Assembly (NCBI GenBank): GCA_002329575.1
Contig: DCTK01000125.1
Span: 3,591 to 11,616 of the forward strand
Direction: 5' to 3'
Length of the DNA: 8,026 bases
Origin: Sutterella sp. UBA1442
GTDB lineage: Bacteria > Pseudomonadota > Gammaproteobacteria > Burkholderiales > Burkholderiaceae_F
Position numbers and translations under genes: made by a program. The notes under the pieces were generated by a model. That model worked only from the letters and a program-made list of their open reading frames with translations, was not told the DNA's origin and ran no database searches. Of this stretch, positions 1 through 5,971 are shown piece after piece. Position 1 is the stretch's first letter, and every line of letters begins with the position of its first letter.

Positions 1-336
1 ATTTTCACCCACAATCCAGAAGTGATTGCTTTGGGCATGATTCGTATTTTTTGGGTCGTACTGCCGCAACCCATCAGTGTGGTAATGGACACGCTTTCCG
101 GTTGTATGCGTGGTTATGGTTACTCAATGCCGCCGGCGATGGTTACGCTCATTGTTATTTGCTCAGTGCGTTTGATTTGGGTCTATACCGCGTTTCCCTT
201 GTCTCCTACCTATGAAACTCTCATGATGGTTTATCCATTAAGTTGGATTATCACGATGTTCGGTTTGATTGGTCTTTATATTCGGCATCAGCGTATGCTC
301 AGAAATCGTGGAACAATCGTTGATGACGAGCTCTGA
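1..336 (+). CDS. MATE-family multidrug/Na+ antiporter, C-terminal part
   Basis: This is the 3' end of a gene that begins left of the window; 111 codons are visible and the frame is open to the first base. The fragment begins with the pattern IFTHNPEVIALGM, followed by PQPISVVMDTLSGCMRGYG. This pattern is typical of the C-terminal half of MATE transporters, where helices 10-12 follow a cytoplasmic turn and a conserved gene-duplication motif of the GxxRGxG kind. About three hydrophobic segments follow (roughly residues 11-30, 44-62 and 76-94 of the fragment), then a short charged cytoplasmic tail. MATE proteins sit in the inner membrane and export cationic drugs in exchange for Na+ or H+; the substrate cannot be told from this piece. 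The first in-frame ATG in the window (position 37) is not the real start. It lies 127 bases before gatC on the same strand, with no clear terminator right after its stop. Confidence 0.85.
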   Translation: MFTHNPEVIALGMIRIFWVVLPQPISVVMDTLSGCMRGYGYSMPPAMVTLIVICSVRLIWVYTAFPLSPTYETLMMVYPLSWIITMFGLIGLYIRHQRMLRNRGTIVDDEL

Positions 337-344
337 TATTTAGG

Positions 345-372
345 CTCAAAAAAATCTGAAAACCGTTAAAAT
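345..372 (+). promoter_or_regulatory. Candidate sigma-70 promoter for gatCAB
   Basis: The hexamer TAAAAT at 367-372 matches the -10 consensus at five of six bases. The best -35 at 16-base spacing, CTCAAA (345-350), matches only three of six, so this is weak. A start near 379 would give a leader that contains both hairpins described below. The alternative is that gatCAB is read through from the upstream transporter gene. Confidence 0.25.
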
Positions 373-384
373 TCACGGGTTAAG

Positions 385-411
385 CCCTGCGATTGAGAAT
401 AACTTGCAGGG
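385..411 (+). promoter_or_regulatory. Leader hairpin 1 upstream of gatC
   Basis: CCCTGC (385-390) is perfectly complementary to GCAGGG (406-411). Two further pairs (G-U and A-U) can extend the stem inward, leaving an 11-base loop. No run of T follows, so on its own it is not an intrinsic terminator. It lies 13 bases before the terminator-like hairpin, and both predicted loops contain TTGAGA (393-398 and 433-438). Its role is unknown. Confidence 0.4.
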
Positions 412-467
412 TGGTGCAATTATTTCCGACACTTGAGACGTCGGAGTCTTTTTTGGAATTTTTATGA
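393..467 (+). other. Possible leader ORF overlapping the gatC start
   Basis: A frame opening at TTG 393, with GTG alternatives at 411 and 414, stays open to TGA at 465-467. This gives at most 24 residues. Its stop overlaps the gatC start in an ATGA arrangement, the usual sign of translational coupling. The frame runs through the whole terminator-like hairpin. No good Shine-Dalgarno sequence precedes the TTG; AGGG at 408-411 is too close to the GTG codons. The codons show no run of one amino acid as in classical attenuation peptides. It may be a chance open frame. Confidence 0.15.
425..454 (+). terminator. Terminator-like hairpin directly in front of gatC
   Basis: TCCGAC (425-430) pairs perfectly with GTCGGA (440-445) around a 9-base loop, and TCTTTTTT follows at 447-454. 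This is the layout of a Rho-independent terminator, although the stem is only six pairs long and GTC separates stem and T run. The T run ends one base before the gatC ribosome binding site (GGAA, 455-458), so no separate gatC promoter can fit downstream of it. It could end the upstream transporter transcript incompletely, or act as an attenuator of gatCAB. Confidence 0.55.
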
Positions 468-751
468 CGCTGGCTATCGAAGATATCCGCCGCATTGCCG
501 ATCTCGGTCACTTGGAACTCAGTGATGAAGAGGCCGTGCGCATGCAAGGCGAGTTAAACAATATTTTTCAAATGATCGAACGCATTCAAGCGGTTGATAC
601 CGAAGGAGTCGAACCGATGCCGCATCCGCACGACGGTGCACAACGCTTGCGCGAAGACATCGTTCGAGAAATCAATGATCGGGAAAATAATATGAAAAAC
701 GCTCCCGAACAAGCTGAAGGTCATTTCTTAGTTCCGCAGGTGATTGAATAA
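464..751 (+). CDS. gatC: GatC, subunit C of Asp/Glu-tRNA amidotransferase
   Basis: GatC is the small subunit (95 residues, normal size) that wraps around and stabilises GatA and GatB in the GatCAB complex in the cytoplasm. The complex converts misacylated Glu-tRNA(Gln) and/or Asp-tRNA(Asn) to the correct Gln- or Asn-tRNA. The family pattern is clear: an N-terminal helix with IADLGHLELSDEE at about residues 11-23, the central VDTEGVEPMPHP at about 44-55, LREDIV near 62-67, and the C-terminal FLVPQVIE. The ATG at 464 follows GGAA (455-458) at a good distance. The stop TAA (749-751) shares its last A with the gatA start, so translation of the two is probably coupled. A terminator-like hairpin sits just upstream of the ribosome binding site. 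Confidence 0.97.
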   Translation: MTLAIEDIRRIADLGHLELSDEEAVRMQGELNNIFQMIERIQAVDTEGVEPMPHPHDGAQRLREDIVREINDRENNMKNAPEQAEGHFLVPQVIE

Positions 752-2211
752 TGGCGACTGAACTTTTTCACGCCTCCGTGGCGCAGTTAAGCGGGATGCT
801 CGCCCGCAAAGAGATTTCTTCTGTGGAATTGTCGCAGGTGTTTCTCGACCGTATTGAGCAAAATCGTGATTTAAACGTTTATCTAGATGTTCGCCCCGAA
901 GTGACACTTGATCAGGCGCGCGCAGCCGATGAACGTATCGCCCGCGGTGAGGCGACAGCCTTGACGGGTATCCCTGTCGCACACAAAGACTTGTTTGTGA
1001 CACGTCAATGGGCAACAACAGCTGCTAGCAAAATGCTTGAGGGCTACATGAGTCCCTTCGATGCAACTGTTGTACAAAACCTCGATCGTGCCGGCATGGT
1101 CTGTCTTGGTAAGGTCAATTGTGACGAGTTTGCCATGGGTGGCGGTAATGAAAATTCCGCTTTTGGCAAAGTGTTAAATCCCTGGGACAAAGGTTGTGTA
1201 CCTGGGGGATCTTCGGGCGGTTCGGCGGCTGCTGTTGCTGCAGGGCTTGCGCCTGTTTCGACAGGTACAGATACGGGTGGTTCCGTACGTGAACCGGCAG
1301 TCTTTACCGGTACCACCGGCTTAAAACCCACCTATGGTCGTCCGAGTCGTTGGGGCGTGATTGCTTTTGCTTCCAGTTTGGATACGCCGGGGATTCTTGC
1401 TCGTACGGCCGAAGACTGTGCACTCGTCATGAACGAAATGATTGAGTTTGATCCGAAGGACTCTACTTGTGTGGATTTGCCCAAGGAAGATTTCGCTCGT
1501 TACCTCAATACCGATATCAAAGGTATGAAGATTGGTATTCCTCGCAGTTGGTTTGCAAAGGGATTGGATGACGAGTTAGCGGCTTCAATCGAAGAAGTAA
1601 TTCGCACGTACGAACGCATGGGAGCCAAGATTGTCGACATTGAGTTGCCGACAGTGGATTTAGGGGTACCGGTGTATTACGTTGTGGCTTGTGCTGAAGC
1701 TAGCTCTAATTTGAGTCGCTATGACGGTGTCCGTTACGGCTACCGTGCAGATCGCTATACCGATATCCAGGACATGATTAAGCGTTCTCGTTCAGAGGCT
1801 CTCGGTGCAGAGCCTCAACGCCGGATTATGATCGGCACTTATGTGCTCTCGCATGGTTACTACGACGCCTACTACATCAAGGCTCAACGTGTGCGTCGCT
1901 TGATTGCCAATGAGTTAAATGGCGTTTGCAATGAAGTCGACGCTATCATCAGTCCGGCCGCTACCGGTCCCGCCTATCGTTTCGGTGAAAAGAGCGATCC
2001 TGTCTCGGCCTATTTAAGCGACTTGTATACCGTGCCAATTTCATTGGCAGGGCTTCCTGGCATTGGTTTACCGTGCGGCATTCATTCCAACGGATTGCCG
2101 TTAGGCTTCCAATTGGTAAGCGCACGCTTTACTGAAGCGAAACTGTTGGGTTTGGCTCACCGTTATCAATGTGAAACGGATTGGCACAAACGTTTCCCCG
2201 CTGGTTACTAA
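751..2211 (+). CDS. gatA: GatA, amidase subunit of Asp/Glu-tRNA amidotransferase
   Basis: GatA is the glutaminase subunit of GatCAB. It releases ammonia from glutamine and passes it to GatB for amidation of the tRNA-bound Glu or Asp. At 486 residues it is full length. The amidase-signature catalytic triad is intact: Lys79 in PVAHKD, cis-Ser154 in PGGSSGGSAAAVA, and the nucleophile Ser178 in DTGGSVR. The conserved GLKPTYGRPSRWG and AFASSLDTPG stretches follow at about residues 190-216. The C-terminal half has the expected IGLPCGIHSNGLPLGFQL motif. One small oddity is Glu181 right after the nucleophile loop (SVREPA), where most bacterial GatA proteins have Gln. The start overlaps the gatC stop by one base; CAGGTG about 10 bases upstream may serve as ribosome binding site. 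gatB follows after 22 bases. Confidence 0.98.
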   Translation: MATELFHASVAQLSGMLARKEISSVELSQVFLDRIEQNRDLNVYLDVRPEVTLDQARAADERIARGEATALTGIPVAHKDLFVTRQWATTAASKMLEGYMSPFDATVVQNLDRAGMVCLGKVNCDEFAMGGGNENSAFGKVLNPWDKGCVPGGSSGGSAAAVAAGLAPVSTGTDTGGSVREPAVFTGTTGLKPTYGRPSRWGVIAFASSLDTPGILARTAEDCALVMNEMIEFDPKDSTCVDLPKEDFARYLNTDIKGMKIGIPRSWFAKGLDDELAASIEEVIRTYERMGAKIVDIELPTVDLGVPVYYVVACAEASSNLSRYDGVRYGYRADRYTDIQDMIKRSRSEALGAEPQRRIMIGTYVLSHGYYDAYYIKAQRVRRLIANELNGVCNEVDAIISPAATGPAYRFGEKSDPVSAYLSDLYTVPISLAGLPGIGLPCGIHSNGLPLGFQLVSARFTEAKLLGLAHRYQCETDWHKRFPAGY

Positions 2212-2233
2212 GCGATAAGAAGGAATAAAGACT

Positions 2234-3682
2234 ATGCAATGGGAAGTAGTTATCGGTTTGGAAACTCACGTGCAGTTGTCCACCTCGACGAAGATTTTTT
2301 CGGCTGCCTCGACTGATTTCGGTGCTGAGCCCAATACAAACGCATGCGTTGTGGACTTGGCTTTGCCGGGGACGTTGCCTGTGCTCAACAAAGGAGCCGT
2401 GGAACGTGCTATGAAGTTCGGTCTGGCGATTGGCGCCACGGTGGCCGAACGTTCGATTTTTGACCGTAAAAATTATTTTTATCCCGACTTGCCCAAAGGC
2501 TATCAAATTAGTCAATTTGAGTGGCCGGTTGTGATTGGTGGCCAAGTTTCCTTTATGGTTACGCCTAAAAAAGGCGAACCCTATCGCAAAACAATTAATT
2601 TAACCCGTGCTCACTTGGAAGAGGACGCCGGTAAGAGTGTTCATGGCTTAGAAATGGCCAAAAGCGGTATAGATTTAAACCGTGCCGGCACCCCGTTGCT
2701 CGAAATTGTGACGGAGCCTGAGTTGCGTTCAGCCGAAGAAGCTGTTGCCTACGCCCGAGCATTGCATGCACTTGTGGTCTGGCTCGGCATCAGCCACGGG
2801 GATATGCAAAACGGAAACTTCCGTTGTGACGCTAACGTCAGTGTGCGTCCGCTAGGCCAAAAAGAGTTCGGTACGCGTTGCGAAATTAAGAACCTCAACT
2901 CATTCCGCTTCTTACAAGATGCTATTGAGTACGAAGTGCGTCGCCAAATCGAATTAATTGAAGATGGTGGCAAAGTGGTGCAAGCCACACGTTTGTATGA
3001 TCCTGATAAGGGTGAAACACGAGTGATGCGCACGAAAGAGGATTCGATGGACTATCGCTATTTCCCGGATCCGGACTTGTTGCCGTTAGAGATTCCTCGT
3101 GAGTGGTTGGAACGCGTGCGCAGTGAGATGCCCGAATTGCCGGAACAGATGCGTGAACGCATGATGACGCAGTTTGGTTTGTCCGATTACGATGCTACGA
3201 TTTTGACGACTTCTAAATCCATGGCAGATTACTACTTAGCCGTGGCCGATCGTGTGCAAGATAAAAAGATTGCAGCCAACTGGGTCATGGGGGAGGTCTC
3301 TGCTGCACTGAATCAATCTGATTGGACGATTGATCAGCTGCCGGTCACTCCGGAGAAACTTGCAGCGTTGATCGGTCGTGTTCTTGATAATACGATCAAT
3401 AACAAGGGCGCCAAAAAAGTCTTCACGGCAATTTTGGAAGGCAGTGATAAGTCCGTGGATGATTTGATCGAGGAGCTCGGTTTGAAGCAAATTTCTGATA
3501 CCGGAGCCCTTGAAAAGATTGTCGATGAAGTAATTGCCGCCAATCCCAAGAACGTGGAAGAGTTCCGTGCCGGTAAAGAAAAGGCTTTAAACGGTTTGGT
3601 GGGACAAGTGATGAAGGCCAGTAAGGGCAAGGCCAATCCTGCCCAGGTCAATCAGTTGCTTCGTCAGAAACTGTCTGCATAA
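2234..3682 (+). CDS. gatB: GatB, tRNA-binding kinase/transamidase subunit
   Basis: GatB activates the side-chain carboxylate of tRNA-bound Glu or Asp with ATP and transfers ammonia from GatA to it. The 482 residues match the family. Landmarks in order are IGLETHVQL (7-15), the [15 protein letters not shown] signature near residue 83, HLEEDAGKS near 130, and [17 protein letters not shown] near 150. [12 protein letters not shown] (about 217-228) and [10 protein letters not shown] (about 272-281) complete the catalytic cradle. The helical and YqeY-like tail domains that hold the tRNA occupy roughly residues 295-482. The CPxC cysteine pair seen in many Gram-positive GatB proteins is absent; only Cys38 stands there, as in betaproteobacterial relatives. 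AAGAAGGAA ends about 8 bases before the ATG and is a strong ribosome binding site. It is the last gene of the operon. Confidence 0.98.
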   Translation: MQWEVVIGLETHVQLSTSTKIFSAASTDFGAEPNTNACVVDLALPGTLPVLNKGAVERAMKFGLAIGATVAERSIFDRKNYFYPDLPKGYQISQFEWPVVIGGQVSFMVTPKKGEPYRKTINLTRAHLEEDAGKSVHGLEMAKSGIDLNRAGTPLLEIVTEPELRSAEEAVAYARALHALVVWLGISHGDMQNGNFRCDANVSVRPLGQKEFGTRCEIKNLNSFRFLQDAIEYEVRRQIELIEDGGKVVQATRLYDPDKGETRVMRTKEDSMDYRYFPDPDLLPLEIPREWLERVRSEMPELPEQMRERMMTQFGLSDYDATILTTSKSMADYYLAVADRVQDKKIAANWVMGEVSAALNQSDWTIDQLPVTPEKLAALIGRVLDNTINNKGAKKVFTAILEGSDKSVDDLIEELGLKQISDTGALEKIVDEVIAANPKNVEEFRAGKEKALNGLVGQVMKASKGKANPAQVNQLLRQKLSA

Positions 3683-3698
3683 ACCTGTACGGCGACAA

Positions 3699-3734
3699 AA
3701 AAGGACTTCTTTGAGCAATCAAGGAAGTCCTTTT
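3699..3734. terminator. Bidirectional terminator between gatB and pyrE
   Basis: A 16-base arm (3699-3714) pairs with 3719-3734 around the tetraloop GCAA. The pairing is perfect apart from one G-U wobble. The arms begin with AAAA and end with TTTT, so the hairpin is followed by a T run on either strand. It lies 16 bases after the gatB stop and 19 bases after the pyrE stop on the other strand, so it can end both convergent transcripts. Confidence 0.93.
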
Positions 3735-3753
3735 GATTGGGGCTAAAAAAACA

Positions 3754-4428
3754 TCAGGCCCCGTAACGATTGCGATAGGCGATTACGGCATCTTTAAAGG
3801 GACGAGCTTGCTGAGCCATCGGCGTATCTTCATCCATAAAGGCCAGTAAATCGTTCAAGTTAATGATGCTTACAACGGGCATCTTGAACGTGTCACGCAC
3901 ATCCTGTACGGCAGAGACTTCGGTCATCACTTCGGCATTACCGCCTTTTTCCATGCGATCGAGCGCAATGAGAACGCCGGAAGGTGTGGCTCCGGCAGCT
4001 TCAATCAGTTTGACGGATTCGCGCACGGAGGTACCGGCGGAGATAACGTCATCGATCACAATAACTTTACCTTTCAGAGGAGCTCCCACAATCGTGCCGC
4101 CTTCACCGTGATCTTTGGCTTCTTTACGGTTAAAGGCATAGGGGACGTCACAGCCGAGTTCTGCCAATTTGATTGCAACGGCTGCCGCCAAGGGGATGCC
4201 TTTGTAGGCGGGGCCGAAAATCATGTCAAATTCAATGAGGCCGCGCTCGCGGGCTTGTAGAAGCGTTTTTGCATAAAACTCACCCAATCGTGCAAGCGTT
4301 GCGCCGGTATTGAACAAGCCGAGATTAAAGAAGTAAGGCGATAAGCGGCCGGCCTTTGTTTTAAATTCTCCAAAACGAAGAACCTTGGTATCGAGGGCAA
4401 ATTCGATAAATTGATGTTGTAAAGACAT
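3754..4428 (-). CDS. pyrE: Orotate phosphoribosyltransferase
   Basis: PyrE joins orotate to PRPP to give orotidine 5'-monophosphate, the fifth step of pyrimidine synthesis, as a cytoplasmic dimer. The protein is 224 residues from the chosen start, close to the 213 of E. coli. The sequence shows KTKAGRLSPYFFNLGLFNTG (23-42, orotate-binding part), FGPAYKGIPLA (71-81), the mobile catalytic loop FNRKEAKDHGEGG (99-111), and the PRPP-binding motif VIVIDDVISAGTS (122-134). An in-frame ATG exists at 4530, but that would add 34 unlike residues and run into the opposite gene; the ATG at 4428 gives the family N-terminus (MSLQHQFIEFAL). Its ribosome binding site is weak (GTGGA about 10 bases upstream). 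It is a single-gene unit, divergent from xth and convergent with gatB. Confidence 0.97.
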   Translation of the reverse strand: MSLQHQFIEFALDTKVLRFGEFKTKAGRLSPYFFNLGLFNTGATLARLGEFYAKTLLQARERGLIEFDMIFGPAYKGIPLAAAVAIKLAELGCDVPYAFNRKEAKDHGEGGTIVGAPLKGKVIVIDDVISAGTSVRESVKLIEAAGATPSGVLIALDRMEKGGNAEVMTEVSAVQDVRDTFKMPVVSIINLNDLLAFMDEDTPMAQQARPFKDAVIAYRNRYGA

Positions 4429-4501
4429 GATGCGGAATCCACAAAATCCAGTGTAATTGGACATAATTAGACAATTAGATAATTCTAACGAGAAAAGACT
4501 C
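4429..4501. promoter_or_regulatory. Divergent pyrE/xth promoter region
   Basis: This 73-base AT-rich spacer must carry the promoters of both divergent genes. For xth, the best candidate is CATAAT (4462-4467, five of six -10 bases) with TCCACA (4438-4443) 18 bases upstream. GATAAT at 4478-4483 is another good -10, but its -35 partner TGGACA (4458-4463) is only 14 bases away. For pyrE no clear promoter could be fixed. The tetramer AATT recurs at 4455, 4465, 4473 and 4481, at spacings of 10, 8 and 8 bases, twice as AATTAGA. That could reflect an operator or simply AT-rich sequence. Confidence 0.4.
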
Positions 4502-5269
4502 ATGTTGCGTATTGTTACCTTTAACGCCAACGGGTTGCGCTCCGCGGCAAAAAAAGATTTTTGGACTTGGTTTGATGCTCAAAAGGCCGATATTCTGTGT
4601 ATCCAAGAGCTCAAAGGTCAGGAAAACGACTTCAATGCAGAAGTACTGCATGCCGAGGGTTATCACGTTTACATGCATACGGCGCAAAAGCGAGGCTATT
4701 CAGGCGTAGCACTGTACACCCGTCAGAAACCGCTTAATGTAAGAATCGGCTTTGGCAGTGAAGAATTCGATGCCGAAGGCCGCTATGTTGAAGCGGAGTT
4801 TGAAAACTATGTTGTTCTGTCGGTTTACTTTCCTTCGGGGACCAGCTCTGAAGACCGTCAAAGCGCGAAATATCGTTTTTTAGATCAATTCTTGCCGCAT
4901 CTGCAGTCACTTCGTGCACGCGGCAAAGAAGTAGTTTTTTGTGCTGACGTGAATATCGCTCATAAAGAAATTGACCTAAAAAATTGGAAGGGTAATGTTA
5001 AAAATTCGGGCTTTTTACCCGAAGAACGAGCGTGGCTAGATAGTCTATTTGCCCTTGGCTGGGTTTATGTGTTCCGATACTTAGAGCCTGAAAAAGAACA
5101 GTACACTTGGTGGAGTCAGCGCGGTCAAGCACGAGCGAAAAACGTAGGTTGGCGTATTGACTATCAAATTGCAACGCCGGGGTTGGCGCAAAAGGCTCGG
5201 GTGACTTCGGTGTATGCTGATGAAAAATTTTCCGATCACGCTCCGATGATTGTTGATTACGAGATCTGA
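4502..5269 (+). CDS. xth: Exonuclease III family AP endonuclease
   Basis: This is a base-excision-repair enzyme that cuts DNA at abasic sites and trims 3' ends, with a Mg2+-dependent endonuclease/exonuclease/phosphatase fold of 255 residues. The active-site set is visible: Asn8 and Asn10 in FNANGLR, the metal ligand Glu36 in IQELKG, Tyr109 in VYFPSG, Asp149 and Asn151 in CADVNIAHKEIDLKN, Asp220 in GWRIDYQIA, and the Asp245-His246 pair in FSDHAP. Ala148 replaces the Gly usually found in the CGDxN motif. The ATG at 4502 gives the normal N-terminus directly at the first beta strand; an in-frame ATG at 4457 would add 15 unlike residues and use up the promoter region. GAGAAAAG at 4490-4497 is a modest ribosome binding site. 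It heads a likely three-gene unit with the rsuA-like and ampG-like genes. Confidence 0.95.
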   Translation: MLRIVTFNANGLRSAAKKDFWTWFDAQKADILCIQELKGQENDFNAEVLHAEGYHVYMHTAQKRGYSGVALYTRQKPLNVRIGFGSEEFDAEGRYVEAEFENYVVLSVYFPSGTSSEDRQSAKYRFLDQFLPHLQSLRARGKEVVFCADVNIAHKEIDLKNWKGNVKNSGFLPEERAWLDSLFALGWVYVFRYLEPEKEQYTWWSQRGQARAKNVGWRIDYQIATPGLAQKARVTSVYADEKFSDHAPMIVDYEI

Positions 5270-5273
5270 GACG

Positions 5274-5966
5274 ATGCGGCTAGAACAAGTTCTTTTTTCA
5301 CAGGGGTTTGGTACTCGACATGAGTGCCGAGGGCTTGTTGCGCTGGGCCACGTCGAGATTAATGGCATCACACACACAGACCCTGACGAAGATGTTCCTG
5401 TCGAAGGTTTGATTTTTTCAGTTGATGGTGTCAAATGGCCCTACTTCGATAAAGTCGTGATAGCGCTGAATAAGCCAGCAGGATTTGAGTGCTCACAAAA
5501 GCCCATTCATCATCCTTCGGTGATGACACTTTTGCCAGCTCCTTTGCGAGTGAGGGGGCTGCAGCCTGTGGGGCGTTTAGATGAAGACACGACAGGGCTC
5601 TTGATTCTGACAGATGACGGTGCATTACAACATCGTCTCATTCATCCGAAGCGTCATGTGCCTAAAACGTATCGTGTAACGGCTAAACACCTCATGACGC
5701 AGGCCATGTTGTCAACACTGACGCAAGGTGTGATGATTGAGGGAGAAAAGACAGCGGTGAAGGCTCAGGCCGTGGAAATGGTGACTGATCGTGTTTTTAA
5801 CATGACCCTGACTCAGGGGAAGTATCACCAAGTTAAGCGTATGGTGGCAGCTGTCGGCAATCGTGTCGAATCACTTCATCGTTGTCAGTTTGGCTTTTAC
5901 GCATTGCCGGATGATTTGGCTTCAGGGCAATGGCGTTTTATTTCTAAAGAAGACATTCTTGGGTAA
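5274..5966 (+). CDS. rsuA: RsuA-family 16S rRNA pseudouridine synthase
   Basis: The 230 residues match E. coli RsuA in size (231); that enzyme makes pseudouridine 516 in 16S rRNA. An S4-type RNA-binding domain covers about residues 1-50 (RLEQVLFSQGFGTRHECRGL and GHVEINGI). NKPAGFECS follows at 66-74 and the catalytic motif GRLDEDTTGLLILTDDG at 100-116, with Asp103 as catalytic aspartate. The C-terminal GKYHQVKRMVAAVGNRVESLHR is also typical; FECS rather than FVCS, and the overall length, favour RsuA over RluB/RluE/RluF. The ATG at 5274 is chosen because the alternative TTG at 5250 would overlap xth and add residues unlike the family. There is no clear ribosome binding site; the start lies 4 bases after the xth stop, so translation probably continues by coupling. 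Confidence 0.9.
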   Translation: MRLEQVLFSQGFGTRHECRGLVALGHVEINGITHTDPDEDVPVEGLIFSVDGVKWPYFDKVVIALNKPAGFECSQKPIHHPSVMTLLPAPLRVRGLQPVGRLDEDTTGLLILTDDGALQHRLIHPKRHVPKTYRVTAKHLMTQAMLSTLTQGVMIEGEKTAVKAQAVEMVTDRVFNMTLTQGKYHQVKRMVAAVGNRVESLHRCQFGFYALPDDLASGQWRFISKEDILG

Positions 5967-5971
5967 GGCAA

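Noticed and set aside
406..454. AGGGTGGT at 408-415 followed by a terminator before a tRNA-charging operon resembles the T-box riboswitch core, and T-box control of gatCAB is known in Clostridium.
   Set aside because: Only the first eight bases match; the following ACCGCG part is absent. No downstream CCCT partner exists for an antiterminator, the AGGG is instead paired with an upstream CCCT, and there is little room for a Stem I after the stop at 336. T-boxes are also not expected in betaproteobacteria.
728..1331. Several open frames of 60-100 codons on the minus strand under gatA.
   Set aside because: They are antisense shadows of a well-conserved gene, have no recognisable domain or ribosome binding site, and overlap each other.
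4457..4501. Earlier ATG for the exonuclease III gene at 4457.
   Set aside because: It would add 15 residues unlike the family and consume the spacer needed for the divergent promoters.
4429..4530. In-frame N-terminal extension of pyrE starting at 4530.
   Set aside because: The 34 extra residues show no PyrE similarity and lie antisense to the start of xth and its promoter region; the ATG at 4428 matches the family N-terminus.
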